Positions 1 to 6,712 of a stretch of 64,000 bases of DNA are shown here, in pieces (positions within the stretch are counted from its first letter, which is position 1; the number at the start of each line of letters is the position of its first letter). The position numbers and the translations under genes are program-made. The stretch covers positions 1-64,000 of the forward strand of contig CAZLVL010000013.1 in assembly GCA_964563155.1 (NCBI GenBank), written 5' to 3'. The stretch is from DUPQ01 sp964563155. Lineage in GTDB: Bacteria; Bacillota; Clostridia; DUPQ01. Under the pieces are notes generated by a model. The model made no database searches and was not told where the DNA came from. It saw only the letters and a program-made list of their open reading frames with translations.

Positions 1-190
1 TGAAGTATCCTTGTATCAGCTGCCTCTGGTAGTCTGTTACCTGCAGCGCTCCGGCCACGTTGCTTCCGAATTCGCGGAGTACGTGGTTGGTGAATTTCTC
101 GCTCATGGCGAGGCTCTGGTTCTGATCCGTCTTTGCTATCTCGTTGTCTTTTGCTGGCGTGGTTGTCGCCGGTTTCTGTGTTGTTGCCAT
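1..190 (-). CDS. recT: RecT-family single-strand annealing protein, N-terminal fragment (cut by window start)
   Basis: Reading the minus strand from the ATG at 190 gives 63 codons with no stop before the window edge. The product has a Thr/Pro/Lys-rich N-terminus followed by a segment containing MSEKFTNHVLREFG and then a Tyr-Gln-Arg-Gln-Leu stretch. This resembles the start of phage RecT proteins, where a short disordered tail precedes a 'SERF..V..EF' segment. A strong Shine-Dalgarno (AAGGAGG) lies just upstream and overlaps the end of the preceding gene. RecT anneals single strands during phage recombination. Its place directly after an SMC-like ATPase fits phage recombination modules. Only the N-terminus is visible, so the family call is provisional. 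Confidence 0.6.
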   Translation of the reverse strand, partial: MATTQKPATTTPAKDNEIAKTDQNQSLAMSEKFTNHVLREFGSNVAGALQVTDYQRQLIQGYF

Positions 191-191
191 C

Positions 192-509
192 TTATTTGAC
201 CTCCTTGTTTTTAAAGTTTATCTTCACGTCCATGGGTACGAAGTTCGCCTGAACGTGTTCTGCGTTTCGTTTTGTCTCCGGGGTGCTCTGTTCGAGCTTG
301 TCCGCTATGTGGCGGAGCATTACCACCACCAGGGCGGTGTCGTCTGTCGGAAATGGTGTTATTGCCGTCTGGATTCTGTTGAAGTAGAATGTCTCGGCCT
401 TCAGCATTTCGTCCCTGCTTTCCATGATCTTGCCTTCTTTGGCCAGGGTCACGATTTTGCGAAGGTATGAGCTGTACGGCTTGTTTCTCTTGAACGGGTT
501 TTTCCTCAT
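192..509 (-). CDS. Small phage early protein, unknown function
   Basis: A 105-residue basic, soluble protein starts at the ATG at 509, 8 bases after a strong GGAGGAG site. It begins with a cluster of Arg and Lys (RKNPFKRNK) and is mostly helical by composition. It lies between the ATPase gene (12-base gap) and the recT start (stop at 192, recT ATG at 190), so the three genes are almost certainly co-transcribed and translationally coupled. I do not recognise the family. Its position between two recombination genes suggests a DNA-recombination accessory role, which is inference only. Confidence 0.7.
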   Translation of the reverse strand: MRKNPFKRNKPYSSYLRKIVTLAKEGKIMESRDEMLKAETFYFNRIQTAITPFPTDDTALVVVMLRHIADKLEQSTPETKRNAEHVQANFVPMDVKINFKNKEVK

Positions 510-521
510 GGTTTCTCCTCC

Positions 522-2492
522 TTAAACTCCGAGTTCCATCCGGAGCTGCTTGTCCGGCTCTGAAACTACCAGCCTGATTACCTGGGTGTCCATCTGCAGA
601 AGCCTTGTCACGCCCTCTGCGTTGTCAATAAAGACCGGCATTTCAATGTTCCAGTGGTGCGAAAGCGTGTTAATGATTTCAAGTCCGGCGTTGATCCTGC
701 CTGCGTTGTTCGCAAAGGTGAAGGGTACCAGGTTGCCGTCCTCTGACGGGATCATGACCTCGCAGTCTTCCTTGATGCCTCCGTTGATCTGCTCTTGGAA
801 AAGTCGGAAGCGCACGTTCTTGAATTTGCCGTTGATCCTCTCGGTTAGCATGCTGACCTTGGTCTTGGTGAAAAGTTCGCAAAGGTAGACGCCGTGTTCC
901 AGGTTCTCGTATTTCTCCGCCAGCGACTTCTCGCTGCGCTTCAGCTCCTCGATGCGCTCCTTTTGGCCTTCTGCTATCCGCAGCCTTGACTTGAGTTCCT
1001 TCTGCTCCTCTGCCTTCGCAAACAGGGCGTGTATTTCGTCCGTAAGCCCTGAAACTTCCGCGGAGGTAGTTTTGCCTGCCTCTTGCTCCTCCGCCCTATA
1101 CGCGTCAATCTGGGCGGTCACGCGGCGGTATTCTTCGGTCTGCTCGAATGGCGGGGGAGTTGTCAGCTGCCCCTGCAGGTCTTTTATCTTTTCTTCTGCT
1201 TCCTTCGCCTCTGCTTCGTATTTGGCAGCCTGGGCGTCATACTCGATGATGTCTTCCTGGGCCTCTGCGATCATGTTCTTGCTGGCCTCTTTGTTGCCTC
1301 TGGCGTTTATGGCCTCGAGGCGCTTGCTTTTCTTGATGTTGAAATCGTCGCGCAGCTTTTGGATGTTTTCCTCCGGCAGTCTCTGTTCGCAGGTCGGGCA
1401 GTTCTCCGCGCCTTCATTCCAGCGCTCCGCCTGGATTTCCGTGTATTCTTCCAGCAGCTGCTCTCTAAGCTCTGTCATCCTGGCCAGGTCTCTTTTCCTG
1501 CGGTCGCTGTTGTTCCTGGCGTCCCTGGCGCTGTTTATGGCGCCGATCGACTGGGTCTTGATGTTGTTTATTTCGTTTAGGATGCTGCTGTTGGCCTTGC
1601 TGTTTTGCTCTGCGTAGTCCGCCCGCAGTTCTGCGAGCTTGGCTTGGGCTTCGCTTATCCTTGCCCTGACGTCTGCCGTGTTGCTGTCTCCGGCGAGGAT
1701 GCGTGCCTTCTTTTGTTCCAATGCTTCTCTTTCGGCGTTAATGGCCGCGATGTTCTTGTCTATCTGTTCCGGGTCGATGCCGGTCGTGTCCGGTATGGCT
1801 CTGGTGGCTTCGTCTATCCTTCCGGGTATGGCTTGTATCTGTTTGTTGATGTCTGTCTTCGTGACTTGGGCTATCTTCTTGTAGTCCTCCACGCTGTAGC
1901 GCTGGATCGTCGAGCCCGGCATCTGCAGGAAGGTCGGCAGCTCTTTAAGCTCCGGGGTGCTGCTGATTACTGCGTCGTCGTCTATGTCTCCGCAAATCTC
2001 GAGCAGGATTGTTCTCCTGGCGTCCCATGGCAGCTGCTCCGGGAAGTAGTCGGGCATGGTCAGCATCTTCATCTTTTCTTCTGATCCGCAAAAGGCGATC
2101 AGGGTTAGTTTGAAGTCCTTCTCCTTTGTTGGCACTCCGTCTACGTAGTAGTCCACGCTGTGGCCGTCGAATTCTTCCGTGGCCGAGCCGCGCTTCTTTT
2201 TGTAGTTCTCGTGGTAAACCTTCCGGAGCGTTATGTTCCTTCCTCCGATGTCAAATTCAGCCTCTGCTGCGTGGTCCAGGTAGTGAACGTCTCCGTCTAT
2301 CCCTTTGGTCTTCGGGGTGAAATTCTTCGCGTTGGTGCTGGCCTTGTCAAAAAGGAGCCAAGTCAGCGCGTTGAATACTGTCGTTTTTCCGGTGGCGTTG
2401 TCGCCGTAAATGCTGGCGCTCTGCCCGTTGAGCTTGAATTCTGCGCTCTGTATTCCTTGAAAGTTTTCAAGTTTAAGCCTGTTTAGCTTCAT
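522..2492 (-). CDS. SMC/Rad50-like AAA ATPase of phage recombination module
   Basis: The start at 2492 (MKLNRLKLENF) is chosen because AAAGGAGG stands 6 bases upstream; a longer ORF would add ten residues without a ribosome site. The 656-residue protein has Walker A at residues 29-36 (GDNATGKT), long charged coiled-coil arms at about 250-350 and 370-520, a CxxC hook in the middle (Cys364, Cys367), and a C-terminal Walker B-like FIDNAEG near 621. This is the architecture of SbcC/Rad50-type ATPases that process or tether DNA ends. In phages such genes commonly sit next to recT, as here. The exact biochemical activity is not known from sequence. It is likely cytoplasmic and expressed early. Confidence 0.85.
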   Translation of the reverse strand: MKLNRLKLENFQGIQSAEFKLNGQSASIYGDNATGKTTVFNALTWLLFDKASTNAKNFTPKTKGIDGDVHYLDHAAEAEFDIGGRNITLRKVYHENYKKKRGSATEEFDGHSVDYYVDGVPTKEKDFKLTLIAFCGSEEKMKMLTMPDYFPEQLPWDARRTILLEICGDIDDDAVISSTPELKELPTFLQMPGSTIQRYSVEDYKKIAQVTKTDINKQIQAIPGRIDEATRAIPDTTGIDPEQIDKNIAAINAEREALEQKKARILAGDSNTADVRARISEAQAKLAELRADYAEQNSKANSSILNEINNIKTQSIGAINSARDARNNSDRRKRDLARMTELREQLLEEYTEIQAERWNEGAENCPTCEQRLPEENIQKLRDDFNIKKSKRLEAINARGNKEASKNMIAEAQEDIIEYDAQAAKYEAEAKEAEEKIKDLQGQLTTPPPFEQTEEYRRVTAQIDAYRAEEQEAGKTTSAEVSGLTDEIHALFAKAEEQKELKSRLRIAEGQKERIEELKRSEKSLAEKYENLEHGVYLCELFTKTKVSMLTERINGKFKNVRFRLFQEQINGGIKEDCEVMIPSEDGNLVPFTFANNAGRINAGLEIINTLSHHWNIEMPVFIDNAEGVTRLLQMDTQVIRLVVSEPDKQLRMELGV

Positions 2493-2505
2493 GTGATTTC
2501 CTCCT

Positions 2506-2835
2506 TTACTCCGCTGCGGCATTGACTTTGCTGCCGTGTGCGGTGTATAATTCTGGTAAGATGATTTGAGTCGTTGCCGAAAGGCGGCGGCTCTTTTCTT
2601 GTGTGTACCTGGAGAATTCTTCCGCGCTGATTGCCTCCTCTACCAGTTTTCCGAGGTAGTATGGATTAGTGCGTTCTCCGTTTGAGTCTCCCTCCCTCTC
2701 GATGATGAAGGCCAGCTTCCTTGTTGCCTGCAGCAGCGCCTTCTCCCATTCCGGCTTTGTGATCCTTCTGCCGAGGTAGTGCTCCGCCTCACCTTTGACC
2801 TCCGTCAGGTATGCTTTCGCTTGCTCTGTACTCAT
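2506..2835 (-). CDS. Hypothetical phage protein
   Basis: A 109-residue, charged, helix-rich protein with no membrane segment. The ATG at 2835 has a good GGAGG site just upstream, inside the 3' end of the preceding membrane-protein gene, which it overlaps by 47 bases in another frame. Its stop is 13 bases before the ATPase start. I do not recognise the family. The overlap and shared strand place it in the phage early operon. Confidence 0.65.
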   Translation of the reverse strand: MSTEQAKAYLTEVKGEAEHYLGRRITKPEWEKALLQATRKLAFIIEREGDSNGERTNPYYLGKLVEEAISAEEFSRYTQEKSRRLSATTQIILPELYTAHGSKVNAAAE

Positions 2836-3088
2836 GCTGCTTGGTTCCTCCTTCCTTTAGGGCTGTGTATTCCTTCCTGGCTGTCCATCCGCTCCAAACC
2901 AGCAGGACGATCAAGGGTAAAATGAAAATCTCGCCGCCCGGTGCTCCTGTCCTGGCTTCCAAGGTCTTTAGTCCTTCGATGCAAAGCATGACGGTCATGT
3001 ATGCGGTGAAAACAAGGAGGCCGAGCCTGATTCCTACTGTCATCGCCCTTGCAGTCTTCCTGCGCTTGCGCTTCCTCTGGTTTTTCAT
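2789..3088 (-). CDS. Small two-helix membrane protein of the phage early region
   Basis: A 99-residue protein starts at the ATG at 3088, whose first base is the last base of the upstream stop codon (TGATG coupling). A very basic N-terminus (KRKRRK) is followed by hydrophobic segments at about residues 22-40 and 52-70, giving two probable membrane helices with positive residues inside. The C-terminal 47 bases overlap the next gene. No family is recognised. Small membrane proteins in phage early regions sometimes affect the host envelope or superinfection, but nothing here proves it. Confidence 0.6.
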   Translation of the reverse strand: MKNQRKRKRRKTARAMTVGIRLGLLVFTAYMTVMLCIEGLKTLEARTGAPGGEIFILPLIVLLVWSGWTARKEYTALKEGGTKQHEYRASESIPDGGQR

Positions 3089-3456
3089 CACTCCGCCTCC
3101 TTATAATTTTTTCCTTCGCACCACATGGTGTCTGGTGTTGCTTTGAAGTCCTGCATTACCTTGCGGTTGTCTGGGCTTGCGCTGCAGGTGTATATTCCGT
3201 CGCCCTGTGGGGTAAAATGTGCGCAAAGCTCACACTTGGCTCTGCTCTTTCCTATGATGGTCTTTGCTCTGTCTTTGAATGGTGCGATCTCTGCCTCGGG
3301 TACGTCTACGAATGTCACCACGCCCTTGGCCACGCCTCTGTCTGTGTCAATGTCTACGGTGTCGCCTACTTCTACCGGTTCCGGTGTGAAGTATGTATAG
3401 TCGCGCCCGGTTGCTTGTCCGCCTTTCAAAAACTTAACCTTGATAATGTTTGTCAT
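3088..3456 (-). CDS. Phage protein with beta-rich N-half and Cys-rich C-half
   Basis: A 122-residue protein; its ATG at 3456 has AAAGGAG upstream. Residues 1-55 are beta-strand-like with alternating Val/Ile and acidic residues (a short wrapped-barrel type fold is possible). Residues about 75-112 carry four cysteines (CELC, one at YTC, one at MWC), suggesting a bound metal. It overlaps the upstream gene by four bases and the downstream gene by one, so it is tightly embedded in the early operon. I do not recognise the family. Confidence 0.65.
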   Translation of the reverse strand: MTNIIKVKFLKGGQATGRDYTYFTPEPVEVGDTVDIDTDRGVAKGVVTFVDVPEAEIAPFKDRAKTIIGKSRAKCELCAHFTPQGDGIYTCSASPDNRKVMQDFKATPDTMWCEGKNYKEAE

Positions 3457-3872
3457 CTCGTTCTCCTTTCAATTGCGGCTGTTACCGCGTCCTTTTCGCT
3501 TGTGGCTCCGATGTGGTAGAAGGTGTCGAATTTCAGCTTCTCTCCGTTGATGCCGTCGTATTGCCCTTCGCTGTCCTTGTAAACGATCGGCAGCTTGTAG
3601 ATCCCTTCGCCGATCTCGTGGGCTATGTCGGCAATGACGGCCTCGATGTTGTTCGTCACGCTCATGCCTCCGAGGTTCAAGTCCTCGATGACCAGCGCCT
3701 GCTGTCCGTTGATCTTGCTGATGTGGTAGGTGTAGTCGCTCCGGTTGGCTGATCCTTCCGCTCGCTCCTTCCGAATTCCGGCCTTGATTTTGCTCCAGCA
3801 TTCAGGGCCGTATCCGTGTTCTACGCTTCTTGGGTCTTTCAGTGGTCTCCCGCACTTTGCGCAGTTTGTCAT
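3453..3872 (-). CDS. Zinc-ribbon (DUF6011-type) phage protein
   Basis: The 139-residue product starts MTNCAKCGRPLKDPRSVEHG and continues GPEC, a zinc-binding knuckle with the Cys-x2-Cys-Gly-x-Pro-Leu and Gly-Pro-x-Cys signature seen in DUF6011-like proteins of phages and mobile elements. The rest is a mixed alpha/beta region without recognised motifs. The ATG at 3872 follows AAAGGAGG. It overlaps the next gene by four bases (ATGA type). The function is unknown; DNA or RNA binding by the zinc knuckle is a reasonable guess. Confidence 0.7.
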   Translation of the reverse strand: MTNCAKCGRPLKDPRSVEHGYGPECWSKIKAGIRKERAEGSANRSDYTYHISKINGQQALVIEDLNLGGMSVTNNIEAVIADIAHEIGEGIYKLPIVYKDSEGQYDGINGEKLKFDTFYHIGATSEKDAVTAAIERRTR

Positions 3873-3906
3873 GGTTGTCCCTCCTTTCTTTGTTGGTTGG
3901 CGGTCT

Positions 3907-4608
3907 TTAGTCGCCGTCTGTTTCCTCCAGCAGCTCCGCTCTCCTTTGAATGATGTATCTGCTGTATGAGCTGCTTGTGTTGCCTCTTGATACGTAGTCT
4001 CGGGCGCCTCTTTCGCCCATGTTGTAAGCCATCAGGATTCTGTGTGGGTCTTCGTACTTTCGTGTAAGGTCTGAAAGCATGTAGACTCCGCTTAAAATAC
4101 TTTGCTCCGGGTCGAGGAAGTCTGTTATTCCGAGCTTCTCTCTTAGCCATTCGTGGTTGACTTTGTTGATCTGCATGATTCCGTAGTCTCCCGTCTTGCT
4201 TATGACTCCCGCTTTGTATTCGCTCTCCCTGTTCATGAGTGCCAGCACCATCTCGTAGTCGACTCCGTATTCCTCGCAAAGGGTGAAGGTGTATTCCTGC
4301 AGCTCCTCTGTCAGGGGTATGTCGTAAATCCTCGCTGTCGGTGTTTCTTCTTCCGGTTCCGGCTCTGGTTCCGGCGCCTGCGTCGGCGTCAGTATAAGGG
4401 TCGGTTTCTTTATTTTCGCTGTCGTCAGGTTTATACTTGGTGGCTCCGGGGTTTCTGTGGCCGTGCTGTACGTCGGCTGCCGGTCCGGGGTCTCTGTTCC
4501 GTCTGCATGGTTGTTCAATGCCTGGGCTGCTATGCTGATCGCTACGATGGTGAGTGCCAGTGCTGCGGTCTTGCTGAATGCAAACCTGCGGAGCCTTTTC
4601 TTTAGCAG
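3907..4608 (-). CDS. Lytic transglycosylase (SLT domain), membrane-anchored
   Basis: The C-terminal ~130 residues form a soluble-lytic-transglycosylase domain: a catalytic Glu in NRESEY, then GDYGIMQIN and AYNMGERGARDY, the classical motif order. Before it come a basic N-terminus, one hydrophobic helix (about residues 13-32) and a Thr/Pro/Glu linker with a Pro-Glu repeat, so the enzyme is probably tethered outside the membrane and cuts the glycan strand. The start is uncertain: the open frame runs to 4830, but that part overlaps the HTH gene at 4602-4796. No ATG or GTG is available; a CTG at 4608, overlapping the HTH stop, is my choice. Such an enzyme among early genes is unusual for a phage. 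Confidence 0.72.
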   Translation of the reverse strand: MLKKRLRRFAFSKTAALALTIVAISIAAQALNNHADGTETPDRQPTYSTATETPEPPSINLTTAKIKKPTLILTPTQAPEPEPEPEEETPTARIYDIPLTEELQEYTFTLCEEYGVDYEMVLALMNRESEYKAGVISKTGDYGIMQINKVNHEWLREKLGITDFLDPEQSILSGVYMLSDLTRKYEDPHRILMAYNMGERGARDYVSRGNTSSSYSRYIIQRRAELLEETDGD

Positions 4609-4796
4609 TAAACTCTTTCGAACAGATACCTTTGTGAAACTCTCCCGGCGGTCGTGATCTTGCCTTGCTGCTCCAGCTCCTTGTTCAGCTCTCGCATGAT
4701 CTTGTATGCGCGTGATTCGCTGACTCCCAGCAGCTTCGCGACTTCGTCTACTTTCATAAACTTCGGCTGCTCTTGCAGCGTTTCTGGTCGGCTCAT
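4602..4796 (-). CDS. Excisionase-like HTH protein
   Basis: A 64-residue protein with a helix-turn-helix in KVDEVAKLLGVSESRAYKIM followed by a basic wing-like segment (QGKITTAGRVSQRYLFERV). This is the layout of winged/MerR-like excisionases and small regulators of integrative elements, which bend DNA near att sites or control excision. The ATG at 4796 follows AAAGGAGG. It sits between a regulator gene and the transglycosylase on the leftward early strand. It could equally be a phage transcriptional regulator. Confidence 0.65.
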   Translation of the reverse strand: MSRPETLQEQPKFMKVDEVAKLLGVSESRAYKIMRELNKELEQQGKITTAGRVSQRYLFERVYC

Positions 4797-4808
4797 TGCG
4801 TCCTCCTT

Positions 4809-5285
4809 TTACATGTGTTTTTCTATCCATATTCTCGTCTCCGTTGCGGCCTCGCTGATCTTTTGGAGTGAAGCGAGGATTTTTTCAATCTCCGGCTTTT
4901 CCTCCTCTGTGATGATGCCGTCTTCGACCACCTTTATAAGCGTCTGCGGGATGTAGTCCGCGTCGTTTAGTGCTGAAAGTATTTTGATGGTCAGCCTGTC
5001 CAGTCTGAGGAGCTCCGCCGGTGCTATGGTCTTTATCCCAAGCGGGCAAAGTCGGGAACAGTAGTGGTTGTTCAGCTCCGGCGCGTTGTATACGTCGCTC
5101 ATCATCAGGACTTCCTCCGGGTAAGGGTTAAGGCTTCCGAGCTCTATTCGTGCCAGTCTTGTTCTGTCTATGCCGAGCTCCTCTGATGCTCCCTCTCTGC
5201 TGTTTAAGTTGTCATTGAACGATGCGGCCTGCTTTCGTGCGATACAAAATACGTTATTGGCCGCTATCGTGGGGTTTTTGGGCAT
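4809..5285 (-). CDS. XRE-type regulator with C-terminal helical domain
   Basis: A 158-residue protein. Residues about 25-60 form a Cro/CI-type HTH (SREGASEELGIDRTRLARIE), and residues 85-158 are helical with a probable coiled coil. A small Cys pair (Cys77, Cys81, in SRLCPLGI) lies between them. The ATG at 5285 has AAAGGAGG ten bases upstream. It is the second gene of the leftward early transcript after the Cro-like gene. I infer a role as a second early regulator; similar proteins are frequent in Clostridia prophages. Confidence 0.7.
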   Translation of the reverse strand: MPKNPTIAANNVFCIARKQAASFNDNLNSREGASEELGIDRTRLARIELGSLNPYPEEVLMMSDVYNAPELNNHYCSRLCPLGIKTIAPAELLRLDRLTIKILSALNDADYIPQTLIKVVEDGIITEEEKPEIEKILASLQKISEAATETRIWIEKHM

Positions 5286-5319
5286 GTATTATTCGCCTCC
5301 TTTATCCTAAAATTAAAGT

Positions 5320-5334
5320 GTGAGAAGTTCTCAC
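5320..5334. promoter_or_regulatory. 15-bp palindrome overlapping the stop of the Cro-like gene
   Basis: GTGAGAAGTTCTCAC is a perfect inverted repeat (7-bp arms, single central base). It spans the TGA stop of the Cro-like gene. Its half-site GAGAA also occurs in the TTTCCGAGAA operators between cro and cI, so it could be a distal operator; a short processing hairpin is the alternative. Confidence 0.4.
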
Positions 5335-5576
5335 TGGTGTGGTTCCTCTGCCTCGCTGTTCTCGGAAATTGAGAAGCTCTCGGCAAAAAAATTTGCGGGG
5401 CTTATCTCATATCCGGTCAAGCAAAGCTCGACGAGTTCGTCAGCTGTGAGTCGGATTCCGCCAGTTTCGATAGCGCTTATGCGCTGAACGGTCTTTCCCG
5501 TCTTCTTGGCTATGTGTGTCTGGGTAATTCCTCTGGCTTCGCGGTACTCACGTAGCTGCTGGTAAACCGGTTTCAT
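5331..5576 (-). CDS. Cro-like XRE regulator
   Basis: An 81-residue protein whose N-terminal 60 residues are a canonical HTH_3 domain: REARGITQTHIAKKTGKTVQ as helices 2-3, then ISAIETGG, the usual XRE signature. A short acidic tail follows. The ATG at 5576 has AAAGGAGG. It is the first leftward gene and diverges from the CI-like gene at 5733, with three copies of an operator-like repeat in between, so I infer a Cro-type role in the lysis-lysogeny switch. Which of the two regulators holds lysogeny cannot be settled from sequence alone. Confidence 0.78.
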   Translation of the reverse strand: MKPVYQQLREYREARGITQTHIAKKTGKTVQRISAIETGGIRLTADELVELCLTGYEISPANFFAESFSISENSEAEEPHQ

Positions 5577-5603
5577 GGGCTTGTCCTCCTTTCGTTGTTC
5601 TCG

Positions 5604-5679
5604 TTTTCCGAGAAGCGCAAGTTCATTATAAATCTTGGTTTCCGAGAAGTCAATAGGTAATTCCGTTTTTCCGAGAATA
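5604..5679. promoter_or_regulatory. Lysogeny-switch operators: three TTTCCGAGAA repeats
   Basis: The divergent cro/cI interval contains CCGAGAA at 5608-5614, 5642-5648 and 5671-5677, each preceded by a T-run, all in the same orientation. The first is part of an inverted repeat (TTCTCG then CGAGAA around five bases). Three copies spaced about 30 bases are what the operator set of a phage switch usually looks like. A TATAAT at 5705-5710 serves the rightward cI-like gene. Confidence 0.65.
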
Positions 5680-5704
5680 ATCTTCTCATTTTACGGGAAT
5701 GTTA

Positions 5705-5710
5705 TATAAT
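5705..5710 (+). promoter_or_regulatory. -10 element for the CI-like gene
   Basis: TATAAT stands 22 bases before the ATG at 5733, with GGAGG between them. No good -35 hexamer is visible at the right distance (CTTCTC is closest), so activation or a weak promoter is possible; the third operator repeat lies just upstream. Confidence 0.5.
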
Positions 5711-5732
5711 GGTGTACTGGAGGTGAATATGG

Positions 5733-6131
5733 ATGCTCAGTTTTGGGGAACGGCTCCGGCTTGCTCGCGAAAGAAAAGATATGACGCAGCTGGATGTCTA
5801 TCGCGCTATCGGTTTAAATAACAAATCCCTTTCTCGGTATGAAAACGGGGTTACTGCTCCTGATCCCGATACGGTTCGGGACCTGATCCGTCTTTACGAC
5901 GTTTCCTCTGACTTCATCCTTGGCTTGTCTGATGATATGGGTTCTGCCTATCCTCCTTCGGGTAGCAGCGTAACTCCGCCAAAGGTGAGCGAGGACGCCG
6001 AGCTGCTTGAACGCTTGTCTTCGCTTCCTCCGGAGGAAAAAGCGAAAGCGAGCGAATATGTGGATATGTTAAAAACTCTCTCCGAGGTCAAGTCTTCGGA
6101 TGGATGTGTTGATTTCAAAAGGAAAGCCTAA
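5733..6131 (+). CDS. CI-like XRE repressor
   Basis: A 132-residue protein with an N-terminal HTH_3 domain (residues 5-62; KDMTQLDVYRAIGLNNKSLS then RYENG, and DFILGLSDD at the end), a Pro/Ser linker and a short C-terminal helical region (ELLERLSSLPPEEKAKASEY). This layout is common for Bacillota phage repressors without a LexA-type protease domain. It has GGAGG upstream and diverges from the Cro-like gene over repeated operators. It is likely the lysogenic repressor. Because no cleavage domain is present, induction would need another route, such as an ImmA-type protease or antirepressor. Confidence 0.8.
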   Translation: MLSFGERLRLARERKDMTQLDVYRAIGLNNKSLSRYENGVTAPDPDTVRDLIRLYDVSSDFILGLSDDMGSAYPPSGSSVTPPKVSEDAELLERLSSLPPEEKAKASEYVDMLKTLSEVKSSDGCVDFKRKA

Positions 6132-6182
6132 AACGCGAGCTGCGTCGCTGGTTTATCTTTTGGGATTAGTGGAGGTGTACTT

Positions 6183-6677
6183 ATGGTTATTAAATGCTCT
6201 TGCGGGCACTCTTTCGATGCCGTCGTGGACGTTGCGTCTCCGGAGGTTGTCGTTCGGTGTCCTGCGTGTGGCCAGGAGCTTCGGGTCCGCAATCGTAAGG
6301 CTGCGGTTGCGGCGATGTCGCCGTCCGATGTTGTGGCCGCAAAAGTGAAGCGCTGCGAGATTGTCTCCGGCGTTCTATGGCTCCTGATCGGAGCCGTGCA
6401 GATCTTCTTCGTGTATACTGCCGCCGCCGGTGTGTGGAACGTAATTAATGCGATTATCCGACTCCGCTCGGTGGGGAATATATACGCTGGCAATCCGGAG
6501 GTCGTCCCTTGGTATGAGGGTCGGCGTACTTCCTTGATTATCTTTGCAGTCGTTAATCTCGTTCTTGGTGGCGTCCTGGGCGTCGCTCTCGTGGCTTTCG
6601 ACTGGTGGGTGAGGGATTATGTCCTAAATAATAAAACCGCCTTTGTGGGTGATTCTGTGGCCTCTGGCGCCAAATAA
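6183..6677 (+). CDS. Zinc-ribbon plus two-TM lysogeny-module protein, unknown
   Basis: A 164-residue protein. Residues 5-30 form a zinc ribbon (C-x-C...C-x2-C: CSCGHSF then CPACGQ). Hydrophobic segments lie at about 58-82 and 115-142. It has a clear GGAGGTG site and lies between the repressor and the integrase on the same strand, the usual place for lysogenic-conversion or superinfection genes. I do not recognise the family. Its coexpression with the repressor from the prophage state and its membrane location make a host-protection role plausible, but this is inference. Confidence 0.65.
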   Translation: MVIKCSCGHSFDAVVDVASPEVVVRCPACGQELRVRNRKAAVAAMSPSDVVAAKVKRCEIVSGVLWLLIGAVQIFFVYTAAAGVWNVINAIIRLRSVGNIYAGNPEVVPWYEGRRTSLIIFAVVNLVLGGVLGVALVAFDWWVRDYVLNNKTAFVGDSVASGAK

Positions 6678-6688
6678 AAAAGGCGCCA
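6665..6688 (+). promoter_or_regulatory. Inverted repeat before the integrase
   Basis: TGGCGCC at 6665-6671 and GGCGCCA at 6682-6688 form a perfect 7-bp stem with a ten-base A-rich loop. It covers the stop of the membrane-protein gene and ends a dozen bases before the integrase Shine-Dalgarno. With no T-run after it, it is more likely an mRNA stabiliser or attenuator than a terminator. Confidence 0.45.
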
Positions 6689-6712
6689 CTATGGGCGCAG
6701 AAAGGAGGGGCT

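Noticed and set aside
952..1617. 221-residue plus-strand ORF (and other long plus-strand frames across 1-4,900)
   Set aside because: They are antisense to well-supported phage genes with strong ribosome sites, have odd composition, and lack ribosome sites of their own.
4611..4830. N-terminal extension of the transglycosylase frame
   Set aside because: It overlaps the HTH gene in another frame; its composition is Arg/Ala-rich shadow sequence and the membrane helix comes after it.
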